The notes below the pieces were generated by a model that did no database searches, was not told the DNA's origin, and saw only the letters and a list, made by a program, of their open reading frames with translations. This document shows, piece by piece, positions 10,677 through 22,327 of a DNA stretch of 64,000 bases. Every line of letters begins with the position of its first letter. The first letter of the stretch is position 1. Location of the stretch: positions 225,224,085 to 225,288,084 of the forward strand of contig NC_134400.1 of NCBI RefSeq assembly GCF_050003625.1, written 5' to 3'. The position numbers were made by a program, and so were the translations under genes. This DNA comes from Haematobia irritans. Taxonomy: Eukaryota > Arthropoda > Insecta > Diptera > Muscidae.

Positions 10677-12257
10677 TAGACATACGGCTTTAACAAAGAG
10701 ACGCAAAAATCCAAAATTTGTGTACTAAATTTAATAAAAAAATTTGAAGCAAAGATCATAAACGTTCTTTTAATTAAAATTTTATTATTTTAAAGAAATT
10801 TGTCCTTAATATTTTGCAAATTTCGCATCCTAAAATTTAGGTTATATTTAATAGCATTTAATATCACGTATATATTTTTTCCAGTGTGGGGTAAATTTTA
10901 GGAAATTTACTTGGTTTTAGATAAAATATATCTTTAATTTGTAATAGACACTACTCGTTCCGTTTTCGGATTGTTTAATTCAAACAATTTATAGTTATAT
11001 CATTAAAATACCATCAAATAGTTTGTAACGCACCATTTGCTCTCTGGTACCCAACTGGTTCAAGGCTAATGTAGCCACGGAAAATGGTTATCAAACCGTT
11101 TCCGTAAAATAATCTGTTAAAATGTGTAGTGAGAGCATCCATAATCATTCGACATTTGTAGCATACATATCCACATTCACCATATACTGAATGCAATTAC
11201 AGGCTTATTATTTTCATGTTTAATAAGGTGGATCGAATAAAGAAATATGAATAAATAAATGGTTGTTATTAAACATGTTATACATATGAGGTTTCGCAGT
11301 CATTAAAATGAACTACGGTGGTGCCAATAACATACTTATGCTTTTTTTTAACCATGGTTAGTAATTATGTTACCACCTTTTCGTGGTTACTTTTCAGCCG
11401 CAAACTTTATTCGCTTGTTAAAGGTGTTTGTATAAGTCCGATCGGGTTCAATTGGTACCAAACAATTTTTTGGTCAGTTTTGTGATTGGTGGATTCAGTT
11501 TTATTTTAAAATAACGCCATGATATATGTATGTAAATAACGCCATCTACCCCCCATGTTCCGAAATTCGGAATCGCAAAATTTTCGTTTGGCCACAATTT
11601 CTTAACCCTGAATCTTTGCAACTTAAATCTTGGTAATATAGTTCTCTTTAATGAGAAGTTCAAATTAAAATTGTATTGATGTCCGATGGTACCTCTATGT
11701 ATTCGTAAAAAGAAAAATAAATTCTTGCGAATTTCGGAACATCGGTACTTTAAAGTACTTTAATTTTATATTGCTCCGTTGAGAAAATATGTTACAGTGT
11801 TTATTTTCTTACTGAAAGAAGAGTTTATTTTTTGAGGAACGAAACAATTTCTTTTGACACTAACAAGCAAACAAAACAAATTAGAAACAAAAAAATTCTT
11901 TACAACAAAGAGAATTTCGCTTGTCTAACATTCGTTCCATAGGTAAGTATTTTTTCTTTTTGTGCACGTATACAAAATGGAAAACACTAATATGTGAACG
12001 AGATGCCATGTTTACTTGCTGGCATAAATAGCTTTCAACAGACTTAGTGAAATGGTTCGAAAATTACAATAGGCATTGCCGATAATGTCAACGAAAGCAT
12101 GAACTTAAAAAATATAGTTGAAAACTATGTCAGGATCTATTAGGTTTACGAATGACATTGAACATAAATATATATGTATGTACATACATGTTTGATTTAA
12201 AAAATTCACAATAAAATGAGAAAAAAAAGTGTGCCATGTAGCGAAAGCCTTTAATAT
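10677..12257. other. No gene recognised
   Basis: AT-rich with no shared repeats that I can place. A palindromic-looking AATTTTTTATT-rich tract borders the mariner. Short open frames lack codon structure. Confidence 0.45.
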
Positions 12258-12460
12258 GTTACCTATGATCATGGGTTGAGTCCAAGATTCAACCAAACAC
12301 CAAACAGTTTTTAGCGTCTCCTCTCAGTATTTTCTGAGTTATTCTAAGCTCCCTTGTCGTTAAGTTTAACATAAAATTGGACAGTTCACATTAGTAGGAG
12401 AGAAGGTTCTGTGGTACCACAATGACATGAATAGTCTAAATGAGACTAGTTGTCACTATA
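12258..12460 (+). repeat. tRNA-headed SINE, diverged
   Basis: Matches the SINE body in order: GGGTTGAGTCC (B-box remnant), CCAAACACCAAACAGTTTTTAG, CAGTATTTTCTGAG, TTGTCGTTAAGTTTAACAT and GTGGTACCACAATGACATGA, then AATAGTCTAAATGAG. The tRNA-like A box is no longer recognisable. Confidence 0.65.
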
Positions 12461-12942
12461 CACACAAAAAAATATTTTTCTGATTCAATCACGAAATTAA
12501 TTGATCCAATTAATTTTTTAATTGAAATGTCTTCAATCACGAAAATGATAGTATCAATCACAGTTTTAATTGGGCATAGAAAAAATTCTTGATTAAAAAA
12601 TTAATTGATGTCATTAGCAATTTTCAATTAATTTTTTAATTGATTCAATTAAAAATTTAATTTTCAACTACTTTTTGAATTGGCTTAGAATTTTTATTTT
12701 GATTAAGAAATGTTCATCACTTTTTTTAACTGACTTCGTCTTCTGAATTTGATTAAAAAGTTAATTCTATCAATTAATTTTTTAATTAAAAATTTTAAAA
12801 TTTTCAATCATTGACTTAATTAACCTAATGTTTCTACCTTGATTAAAAAGTTAATTGTATCAATTAATTTATTAATTGAAAAAACATTCAACTTCAATTA
12901 ACTTTTTAATTGGAAATATTCTGGTGATATTTTTTTCTGTGT
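12461..12942. mobile_element. AATTAATTGATT-rich MITE, near complete
   Basis: Ends ACACAAAAAAATATTTTTC and the inverse ATATTTTTTTCTGTGTA. The interior consists of alternating ATCACGAAATTAATTGAT, AATTTTTTAATTGAA and GATTAAAAAGTTAATT blocks, so most of it can pair with itself. Same family as 12943-15285 (split), 18067-18240, 22144-22290, 38318-38585, 42217-42477 and 54600-55110. Non-coding. Confidence 0.7.
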
Positions 12943-13553
12943 ACGCACATTTTTTCTGATTCAACCACGAAATTGATTTATTTATTATACCCTTCACCAT
13001 AGGATGGGGGGTATATTAACTTTGACATTCTATTTGTAACACATTGAAATATTGCTTTAAGACCCCATAGAGTATATATATTTTGGGTCGTGGTGAAAAT
13101 CTGAGTCGATCTAAGCATGTCCGTCCGTCCGTCTGTTGAAATCACGCTAACTTCCGAACGAAACAAGCTATCGGCTTGAAACTTGGTACAAGTAGTTGTT
13201 TTTGATGTAGGTCGGATGGTATTGCAAATGGGCCATATCGGACCACTTTTACGTATAGCGCCCATATAAACCGATGCTCAGATTTGGCTTGCAGAGCCTC
13301 TTGGAGGAGCAAAATTCATCCGCTCCAGTTGAAATTTGGTACATGGTATTAGTATATGGTCTCTCACAACCATGCAAAAATTGGTCCAAATCGGTCCATA
13401 ATTTTATATAGCCTCCTTATAAACCGATCCCCAGATTTGGCTTGCGGAGCCTCATGGATGAGCAAAATTCATCCGATTCGCTTGAAATTTGGTACGTGGT
13501 GTTAGTATATGGTCTCTAACAACCATGCAAAAATTGGTCCTTACCGGTCTTAA

Positions 13554-14068
13554 CCCTTTCAATACCGAAATAAACCTGATGTTAAAAACTTTAATTTTTC
13601 ATCTGTTTTTACTAGTACTAACAGCATGTAGCAGAAAAATTGTCATATTGAGAACCTACCTCAATTACTTCAAGAGATATATGAGCTTGTTCTAAAAACT
13701 TGAATCTTGAATTGTGACCAAATGGCCTTACGAAAATAGGCGCTATTTGGCCTATAATATTTTCATATTGTGAGAAAAAATACAAAAAAGAACCCGAAAA
13801 AGTATCAGCTATAGTTTTTGTATGAATGTCCATTTACTAGAAACATACAGTAGAAAAACTGTCTCAAATTTTCATATATCTCGTTTATTGTTAAAGAAGT
13901 TTATAAAAATGTATTTTAGTGCTCACCAATATGGAAAATATTTATAGCTTATTTAGATAAAAGCCTCTACTTTAAAATAAACATCCAAATAAATCGAAAC
14001 TAAGTGGAAAAATAGAATTTGGTGTCTTTTTCGAATGTCCTTCTAAGTGGACATCGGTAGTGAAAGGG
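13554..14068. mobile_element. piggyBac-like MITE (TTAA target)
   Basis: A 515-bp insertion inside the dispersed element, flanked on both sides by TTAA (13550-13553, 14069-14072). Inverted ends begin CCCTTTCAATACCGA on the left and CCCTTTCACTACCGATG on the right. TTAA targets with CCC-starting ends are diagnostic of piggyBac. The interior is AT-rich without an open frame of note. Confidence 0.8.
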
Positions 14069-14407
14069 TTAATTATATATAACCCCATTTAAACCGATCC
14101 CCAGATTTTACCTTCGGAGCTATTGGATGAGCAAAATTCATCCGACCCGGTTGAAATTTGGTACGTGGTGAAATTTGGTACATTGCGCTAGTATATGTCC
14201 GCTAGCAAGTTTTGGTATTAAGAAGTTTTAAGATACCTTGCCATCGATACCCAGATTTGACCTCCAGAGCTATTGGCGGAGCAAAATTCATCCGACCCGG
14301 TTGAAATTTGGTACATTGCGCTAGTATATGGCCGCTAACAAACATGCCAAGATTGGTCCATATCGGTCTATAGTTATATAGCCGATCCCCAAAAATAATC
14401 TACCAAC

Positions 14408-14768
14408 ATTTTATAGAAAATTTTGTCAAAATTTTATTACTATCGAAAATTTTGTTAAGATTTTATTTCTATAGAAAATTTTGTCAAGATTTTATTTCTA
14501 TAAAAAATTTTGTCAAGATTTTTTTCTATCGAAAATTTTGTCAAAATTTTATTACTATAGAAAATTTTGTCAAGATTTTATTTCTATAGAAAATTTTGTC
14601 AAAATTTTATTTCTATAAAAAAATTTTGTCAACATTTTATTACTACTCAAAATTTTGTCAAGATTTTATTTCAATAGAAAATTTTGTCAAAATTTTATTT
14701 CTATACAAAATTTTATTGCTATAGAAAATTTTGTCAAAATTTTATTTCTATAGACAATTTTGTCAAAC
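14408..14768 (+). repeat. 29-bp minisatellite
   Basis: About a dozen tandem copies of a 29-bp unit with core ATAGAAAATTTTGTCAAAAT and then TTTATTTCT, diverging by single bases. The same unit in inverse orientation lies at about 30785-31005 inside another copy of the host element, so it is a built-in part of that family. Confidence 0.8.
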
Positions 14769-15285
14769 TGAATTAAGTTTTGGTGTTAAGAAGTTTTAAG
14801 ATACCTTGCCATCGGCAAGTGTTACCGCAACCCAAGTAATTCGATTGTGGGTGACAGTCTTTAGTACAAGTTTCTATGTAATCCATGCTGGAGGGTACAT
14901 AAGATTCGACCTGGCCGAACTTACGGCCGTATATACTTGATTTTTAATTGAAATGTCTTCAATCACGAAAATGATAGTATCAATCAAAGTTCTAATTGGA
15001 CATAAAAAAATATTTGATTAAAAAAATTTTTAATTGATTCAATTAAAAATTTAAGTGATGTTGATTGCAAAAATTAAAAAAAAAAAATATTGATTCAATC
15101 AAAAATTTAATTGGTGGGAAACTCAATAAGTCTTTAATTGATTCAGTTAAACAATTAATAGAGTTTTGCAATCGACAACGATTAATTTTTTTATTTAGAC
15201 CGTTAATTGGGAAAATTAATTATTTAATAAAAAGAAACGTTCTTAGTTTGATTAAAAAAAATGATAGTACCAATTAATTATACCC

Positions 15286-16200
15286 TAAACCACACAATAG
15301 TCAGGGTATAATAACTTGAAAATAGGGCGACTTTTCAAAACAATCTTGTTTTACTATTTCATGAAAATCGGATAAAAACTACTGCCCTTGGAGTAAAATC
15401 GGGAGATCGGTCTTTACGTGGGCTATACCAACACATGGGCTGATTCACCTCATTTCCGTTACATCTATTTGTGATCTTAAAATAATTCTAGATTTTAAAT
15501 TTTAGGCAAATCGGATAGAAAGTACGTTATCTAGAAGCCCAAAAAATAAAATCGGAAGATTGGTATATATGGGGGCTATACAAACACATGAACCTATAAC
15601 CATCATTTTCTTCACACCTATTTGTGGTCCTAAAATACCACTGTATTTGAAGTTTAAGGCAAATCGGATAGAAAATACGGTTTCTAGAAGCCCTAGAAGT
15701 AAAATCGGGATATCGGTCTATATGAGGGCTATATAAACACATTGACCGATAGACGCCATTTTCGGCACTCCTATTTGTGGTCCTAAAATACCTCTAGATT
15801 TCCAATTTCAGAGAAATCGGATAGAAACTATGGTTCCTAGAAGCCCAAGAAGTAAAATTGGGAGATCGGTCTATATGGGGGCTATACCAAAACATGGACC
15901 GATACACACCATTTTCAGCTCACCTACTTTTGGTCCTAAAATACCTTTAGATTTCAATTTCCAAATCGGATAGAAAATACAGTTTCCAGAAGCCCAAGAA
16001 GTAAATCGGGAGATCGGTCTATAGGGGGGGATATACCAAAACGTCATCAATCAATCCCATTTTATCATTAAATAGTCGTGACATTATTATAAAGCCGTGA
16101 CCGAAGTTTCACGATGATACCTATACTGGAAGTATTTTTGGCCGCTAACTCCATATAGCACCGACCACTGTGCATTGTGGCTTTCATATGGATTATGGAT
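15286..16200 (-). repeat. Second dispersed element family with ~155-bp units
   Basis: Starts ATACCCTAAACCACACAATA with AGTCAGGGTATAATAAC just inside, then at least four tandem units. Each unit contains AAATCGGATAGAAA, TAGAAGCCC, AAGTAAAATCGGGAGATCGG, TATGGGGGCTATA and CACATTTGTGGTCCTAAAATA-like blocks. It resembles the TATACCC family in design but not in sequence. No intact coding region. Confidence 0.6.
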
Positions 16201-16960
16201 TTGAAATGAAACAAATGATTAATGACACAATTCCATTGTACTAATTGTTAATGGCCAATAAATAAATTTTGCCAATTTTTTTGACATATTTACTACCGTT
16301 AATTCGCGGTCCAAGTCGACGCTAGCAGTTAATGTTCTTAGAAATTTAAATCTTTTAAAAGTTGGGTGTTGCTTATGTTTATTGATTTTTTCGGATTCAA
16401 CAAATCTAATTAATTTTTTTTTATTAATTTGTATAAAAAATGCTTAAATTTATTTTATTACAATGTCATCTACCGGGGGGTTCTTTTTTTGTTGTTAATT
16501 AGTTTCGATGATATCAAACGAATTTGTCTTCCCTGTTTGGTCAATAATTTTTTCTTTTCGCTTATTTTCTACTTTAGTAGACAAATAATTATTATTGACT
16601 TGTCGATATATTTAGGTGGCATTATTTTTTCAGTGGGGAATGGGACACAGTCTAAAATTATTGTACGCCATTATAGAGTAAAATATTTGAAGAAACAAAA
16701 AAATTGACATGATTAGTACATAGCTTAATTGATATATAGTATTGTATATAGTTGAAAATATTGAAATTTGCATCGTCATCTGAATTATTTATATGAAAAT
16801 TGCTAAATTGCCATAAAAGGTATTACATTTAATCAAAGAAGTCCAAATTGAGAATAAGATAAATGATGCTATATAATCTTATTTCATTTAATTTCCGTTG
16901 TAGTCGTGGTATAATTTCCGTTTTCAATATGTTATAATTAAACGTTTTTATATATAGTTA
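16201..16960. other. No gene recognised
   Basis: AT-rich sequence with weak AATTAATT-like tracts at about 16385-16430. The short frame at 16429-16707 is rich in Ile/Phe/Leu from T-rich DNA and has no family resemblance. Confidence 0.45.
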
Positions 16961-18066
16961 ACAGGTTGGCTGATAAGTCCCCGGTCTAACAAAGAAAAAC
17001 ACATTTTTTGTCAAAATTCGTTTTTATTATTCAACATAGTTCCCTTCAAGAGCGATACAACGATTATAACGACCTTCCAATTTTTTGATACCATTTTGGT
17101 AGTACTCCTTCGGTTTTACCTCAAAATAGGCCTCAGTTTCGGCGATCACTTCTTCACTGCAGCCAAATTTTTTCCCTGCGAGCATCATTTTGAGGTCTGG
17201 GAACAAGAAAAAGTCGCTGGGGCAAGATCTGGGGAATACGCTGGGTGGGGAAGCAATTCGAATCCCAATTCATGAATTTTTGCCATCGTTCTCAAAGACT
17301 TGTGGCACGGTGCGTTGTCTTGGTGGAACAACACTTTTTTCTTCTTTCGAGCTTCAAACGCTCCAACAACGCCATATAATAGTCACTGTTGATGGTTTTT
17401 CCCTTCTCAAGATAATCGGTAAAAATTATTCCATGCGCATCCCAAAAAACAGAGGCCATTACTTTGCCAGCGGACTTTTGAGTCTTTCCACGCTTCGGAG
17501 ACGGTTCACCGGTCGCTGTCCCCTCAGCCGACTGTCGATTGGACTCAGGAGCTGCAAACACCGCTCAGAATCATCAACACGTTGTTGTTTTTGGTCAAAT
17601 TTGAGCTCGCGCGGCACCCATTTTGCCCAGAGCTTCCGCATTGCAAATATTGATGAATGATATGACCAACACATTCCTTTGATATCTTTAAGGCCTCTGC
17701 TATCTCGATCAACTTCATTTTACGGTCATTCAAAATCATTTTGTGGATTTTTTTTGATGTTTTCGTCGGTAACCACCTCTTTCGGGCGTCCACTGCGTTC
17801 ACCGTCCTCATTTCACCACGCTTGAATTTTGCATACCAATCAATTATTGTTGATTTCCCTGGGACAGAGTCCGGAAACTCATTATCAAGCCAAGTTTTTG
17901 CTTCCGCCGTATTTTTTCCCCTTCAGAAAACAGTATTTTATCAAAACACGAAATTCCTTTTTTTCCATTTTTTTCACAATAACAAAAGTTGCTTCACAAA
18001 AGACGCTCTATCTCACAAACTCATTGACTTACTAGCGACGCCATCTATGTGTCAGACCGGGGACTT
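16961..18066 (-). mobile_element. Mariner copy c, one end truncated
   Basis: Left end ACAGGTTGGCTGATAAGTCC is intact, preceded by TA (16959-16960). The other end stops inside the terminal repeat (ACCGGGGACTT at 18066), where AATTAATT-type MITE sequence begins. About 67 bp of 5' UTR, present in copy a, is deleted between ATTGACTTAC and TAGCGACGCC. This copy keeps the 3' UTR lost from copy a. Confidence 0.88.
17080..17965 (-). pseudogene. Mariner transposase, broken
   Basis: The N-terminal parts are shifted by lost bases near 17800, 17640 and 17355. A block between QLL and SPIDSR (including the MDETWLHHY motif) is deleted. SAGKVMASVFWDAHGIIF and TINSDYYMALLERLKLE remain, followed by loss of the EIAAKRPHM segment. 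It is not translatable as one protein. Confidence 0.85.
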
Positions 18067-18240
18067 TCAATCAAATTCAATTATCATTTTAATTGAAAAT
18101 ATGTTGATCATATTTTATTCTGTGTTGCATAAAAAATTGTACGCAGATAAAATCATTTTGTCTTTTTTTACGAAAGTGTATAAGACAAAATAATTTTGTT
18201 TTCTAACATTTGGTAACTAAAACCAAACAGATTTTTTTAT
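18067..18240. repeat. AATTAATT MITE fragment
   Basis: TCAATCAAATTCAATTATCA and the end-like ATATTTTATTCTGTGTTG abut the truncated mariner end. Only part of the family is present. Confidence 0.45.
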
Positions 18241-19560
18241 GTGTATGAAAACAATTCATCTGGTGAGAGACCTTCAACTTGTGGTGTGCTAAAAGAAAGT
18301 CACGTAAAAGTTCAAAGCCCATTTAATCTTCTTAGTTGGCAATAGACAAAATACTTTCACTGTGACAAAAAGGCGCCATAGAAGAACTTCATTGATAACT
18401 CCAAAAGTAGGAGTCATTTCTAGGAGAGGTGTTGCAAATCCTCTTACATATGACATCATACCAAAATCGCACGGAAGTGGGTATGTATGCACATGAAAGT
18501 GCGCATGTTTCCTCACTGTGATTACCAATGAATTCCTCCATACCACCGAGTCTGTTTTAGTCTACGATGACTTCTTACCCATAGAATTGCAGATACGAAT
18601 ACATCATCATTCTGAGTTGTACCCTATGTCTAATAATGGTTGATGCTTGAGAGGAGAAAAGAACTTCCTTCATCATTAGACAATGATTTCAATAATAACG
18701 AGTATGAATAATATAAATGACGATGCAGATTTTAATAGTCCAGATTCTATCCAATAAGCCACAAATTGAAGCAAAATAAAGGATGCTGTATTCATCAATA
18801 GAAGCTATCACAATTCCGATATCTAATATGAGAAGAATTCTTATCTTAAACCATCTTGCCTGCGAATGAATTTTTTCTCTTATAATTAGTTTTCAGGTTA
18901 AGTAGATTCAATCATCCATCCTCCACTTTGTGAAATGTTAATTTAGGTCAGGATTTTTAAACAATTCCCAATGTACGTAGTCAACATTTTATACGAATAT
19001 GATTTAAAACATTTATTTATATATGTACATTGCCATTAAAAAAACTCACACTTTTCGTTTATTTCCTTTTGATATGAAAAATTTATGTTAATATTTTGAA
19101 TTTTGATATTTTAATAGTTGAAATTCTTTTGCCGCGTATTTTATTAGTTTTTTTTGCTTACTTTACGGATTTATTGTTGATACACAACTAAAAGTGTTGA
19201 TGGACACTGAAAGCTTTACAAAGCTATTCTCATCGTTTTTGTCGTTGTCATATTATTTTCACTCAGAATTTTGGAGAAATGAGTGTTATTGCCCCTGTTA
19301 TATAGACGAAAATCATCGTTTGAGTTTTTTGGTTGTTTTGTTGGATCACAAAATGATGATTACAAATTCTTGGATATATAAAGTTGACATTTAATAATAA
19401 AATAATTAAATTCGGTAGGGCCAACAGTATCCATATTCAAGATATCAATTTCTAATTTTAATATACACTCAAAAGAAAATTGATTCATTACAAACGAAAT
19501 TTTAGACAGACGAACATCGTTTACCATTTTATTTCGAATATGAAAAAAGATGTTTGGGAG
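18241..19560. other. No gene recognised
   Basis: Mixed-composition DNA with no frame that resembles a known protein. At 19480-19555, AAACGAAATTTTAGACAGAC resembles 48990-49020, a probable MITE edge. Confidence 0.45.
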
Positions 19561-19567
19561 AAAAGTT

Positions 19568-19795
19568 CACCTAGACCTCGCTTTGCGTCGCAGATACGTT
19601 CCAAAAAAACACGGCGCAAACTGAAACGACGCAAAGTGAATTATGAGTTTCTATGGAAAACTATGCAAAGATTGGAGATAGATAATAACGCAACTTTGAA
19701 AATCTAACGACGCAAAGTGAAAATTAGTACTATTTCAACAGCGACGCAACTTCGAAACAACGCAAAACGAGACGATGCAAACCGAGGTCTAGGTG
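19568..19795. mobile_element. Short MITE rich in GACGCAA motifs
   Basis: 228 bp between CACCTAGACCTCGCTTTGCG and the inverse of CACCTAGACCTCGGTTTGCA. Flanks AAAAGTTC and GAACTTTT may extend the terminal repeat with a 4-5 bp asymmetry. The interior holds many direct and inverted copies of ACGACGCAA or GCGACGCAA, a layout expected of transposase-binding subterminal repeats. Superfamily unknown. Confidence 0.6.
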
Positions 19796-19808
19796 TATAG
19801 AACTTTTG

Positions 19809-20504
19809 GGGAAAACGTTGACGTCTTTTACAGAAACCATTTAATAAAGACTTTTTTTCAATTTTCAGGCTAATTGGATATTTCTCCATATCATCTTTAT
19901 AATAAATCTTTTTTTTCGGACGATACGAATGCACTATTAACTGGACCATGTAGCTTTTATTATCGTCGTCTTTCAAATATCTATGTAGTCATCAACACAC
20001 AAGTAATACAACCGAGAAGATTTAAAGAATCTTCATTTAGAGAAAAGAAACAACTTCATTGGTTCCCTTTCTTACAAACAAGGTACCAAATACATCTTTT
20101 GAAAACGGAAAAAATTGTTTTACTTAAGCTTAAAAAAATTCTTCAGTATAATATCCTTGTACACAGAAAACGTTTCTTCTTATTCACCATGAAATTAATT
20201 AGTCGTATTTAATTAAGTTCAATCCCAAATTTAATTAAACATAGAAATTTAATTTTTGATAATCAATATAGTCTCATGCAAGCGAAATGAATTTTTAAAT
20301 ATAGAATAACGTAAATTGTTTCGATTTCGAGTGACTGGTTTTCTTTCGAATACAGGAAAAATATTTACTTATTTTTATCATATCGACATATGTAATAAAG
20401 TTTAGAAAAAATTCTTAAATTAACCTACATTTTCTATCCTGATCCCTTTTTTTAGTGTAAGGTCTACTAGCTTGATCATCAACTTGAAACATAGGTAATA
20501 TAAT
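19809..20504. other. No gene; AATTAATT scraps
   Basis: TGAAATTAATTAGTCGTATT and TTTAATTAAACATAG at 20188-20250 are probable MITE remains. Otherwise no feature. Confidence 0.4.
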
Positions 20505-21437
20505 GCACCAACCTTTAAATGATTCGTGTCAAAGTTTGACGTCTGTAAGTCAATTAGTTTGTGAGATAGAGCGTCTTTTGTGAAGCAACTTTTGTTATTG
20601 TGAAAAAATGGAAAAAAAAGGAATTTCGTGTTTTGATAAAATACTGTTTTCTGAAGGGAAAAAATACGGTGGAAGCAAAAACTTGGCTTGATAATGAGTT
20701 TCCGGACTCTGCCCCAGGGAAATCAACAATAATTGATTGGTATGTAAAATTCAAGCGTGGTGAAATGAGCACGGAGGACGGTGAACGCAGTGGACGCCCG
20801 AAAGGGGTGGTTACCGACGAAAACATCAAAAAAATCCACAAAACGATTTTGAATGACCGTAAAATGAAGTTGATCGAGATAGCAGAGGCCTTAAAGATAT
20901 CAAAGGAACGTGTTGGTCATATCATTCATCAATATTTGGATATGCGGAAGCTCTGTGCAAAATGCGTGCCGCACGAGCTCACATTTGACCAAAAACAACA
21001 ACGTGTTGATGATTCTGAGCGGTGTTTGCAGCTGTTCGTAATAGACCCAAGTTTTTCCGTCGATATGTGACAATGGATGAAACATGGCTCCATCACTACA
21101 CTCCTGAGTCCAATCGACAGTCGGCTGAGTGGACAGTGTCCGAAGCGTGGAAAGACTCAAAAGTCCGCTGGCAAAGTAATAGCCTCTGTTTTTTGGATGC
21201 GCATGGAATCATTTTTATCGATTATCTTGAGAACGGAAAAACCATCAACAGTGACTATTATATGGCGTTATTGGAACGTTTGAAGGTCGAAATCGCGGCA
21301 AAACGGCCCCATATGAAGAAGAAAAAAGTGTTGTTCCACCAAGACAACGCACCGTGCAAGAAGTCATTGAGAACGATGGCAAAAATTCATGAATTGGGCT
21401 TCGAATTGCTTCCCCACCCACCATATTCCCCAGATCT
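20505..21437 (+). mobile_element. Mariner copy d, truncated at both ends
   Basis: Starts within the 5' UTR (CACCAACCTTTAAATGATTC) and breaks off mid-gene after CCCCAGATCT at 21437. Sequence of the TATACCC dispersed element follows immediately. Neither terminal repeat is present. Confidence 0.88.
20600..21437 (+). pseudogene. Mariner transposase, best-preserved N-terminal half
   Basis: The first frame (from 20600; annotated start ATG at 20608 if one base is restored) reads through both helix-turn-helix domains and the AT-hook-like linker RSGRPKG to DDSERCLQL. A deletion near 21040 then shifts the frame. The second frame (from about 21055) carries RRYVTMDETWLHHYTPESN, a shifted patch around SEAWKDSKVRWQ, FLDAHGIIFIDYLENGKTIN, HQDNAPCKKSL and PPYSPDL, where it is cut off. 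Most informative copy for the DNA-binding region. Confidence 0.86.
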
Positions 21438-22143
21438 ACAAACCATGCAAAAATTAGTGCATTTCGGTCCATAATTATATATAGACCCCATATAAACCGA
21501 TACCCTCTGGAGCCTCTTGGAGGAGCAAAATTCATCCGATCCGGTTGAAATTTGGTACGTGGTGTTAGTATGTGGTCTCTAACAACCATGCAAAAATTGA
21601 CCCATATCGGCCCATAATCATATAAAGCACCCATATAAACCGACCGCCAGATTTGGTTTTGGAGCCTCTTGGAGGAGCAAATTTCATCCGATTCAGTTGA
21701 AATTTTGTATTTTGTGTTAGTATAAGGACACTAACAACCATGCAAAAATTAGTCCATACCGGTCCATAATTATGTATAGCCCCCAGATAAACCGATCCCC
21801 AATCACACAAAAATTGGTTCATACGGGTTCATAATTGTATATAGCCCTCTTATAAAGCGACCACCATATTTCAATTCCTCCTCTCTAATTACCGCGCAAA
21901 AGTTCATATTGGTTCGTAATTATTTGTAGAGTTTCCTTCCCGGTCAAGAACTGAATAATATACGTATTTAATTTGTCTAATATATATCATGTATGGACTA
22001 ACTTAGAATTTAGAAGATGATGTTAAGAAGTTTTAAGATACCCTGCCATCGGTAAGTATTACTACAACCCAAGTAATTCGCAATCCATGGTGGAGGGTAC
22101 ATAAGATTCGGCCTGGCTGAACTTACGGCCATATATACTTGTT
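21438..22143 (+). repeat. Dispersed tandem-unit element, copy 2 (3' part)
   Basis: Begins in mid-unit (AACCATGCAAAAATTAGTGC). It has two to three degenerate 150-bp units and ends with the family tail (GATACCCTGCCATCGGTAAG, AACTTACGGCCATATATACT). Its left end coincides with the mariner break, so a deletion or recombination between the two probably joined them. Confidence 0.7.
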
Positions 22144-22290
22144 TTAATTGACTTAATCTTCCGAGATTAATTAAAAAGTTATTGGTCTCAAAAAAAGTTA
22201 ATTGTATCAATTTATTTATTAATTGAAAAAAAAAATCATATTCGGTCAAATTTTTAATTGGAAATATTTAGGTGATATTTTTTTCTCTGT
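22144..22290. repeat. AATTAATT MITE fragment
   Basis: TTAATTGTATCAATTTATTT and the end GGTGATATTTTTTTCTCTGT, identical in layout to the right end at 12920-12942. Confidence 0.6.
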
Positions 22291-22327
22291 ATTGATGCAA
22301 ATTAAAATGCTCGATATCGGCGATGGC

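Larger units (their letters stand above)
12983..14942 (+). mobile_element. Dispersed tandem-unit element (TATACCC...GTATATACTTG), copy 1
   Basis: Begins TATACCCTTCACCATAGGAT and ends AACTTACGGCCGTATATACT. Near the start is GTCCGTCCGTCCGTCTGTTG. About 150-bp units follow, each containing CCGATCC, GAAATTTGGTACGTGG, TATGGTCTCTAACAACCATG and CAAAAATTGGTCC. A 29-bp minisatellite comes next, then a unique tail (ATACCTTGCCATCGGCAAG, CAACCCAAGTAATTCGATT). Other copies: 21438-22143, 30546-31395 joined to 38016-38180, and 52769-53757. I know such elements are abundant in muscoid flies but cannot give their class; no transposase or RT is visible. Confidence 0.75.
12943..15285. mobile_element. Second AATTAATT MITE, split by a large insertion
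   Basis: The left piece (12943-12982, TTCTGATTCAACCACGAAAT) and right piece (14943-15285, starting TTTTTAATTGAAATGTCTTC) are consecutive parts of the family. They are separated by the dispersed element at 12983-14942, which therefore inserted later. Confidence 0.65.

Noticed and set aside
16429..16707. 92-codon hydrophobic frame as a membrane protein
   Set aside because: T-rich DNA generates Phe/Leu/Ile runs; no start context, no homologue recognised, no codon structure.
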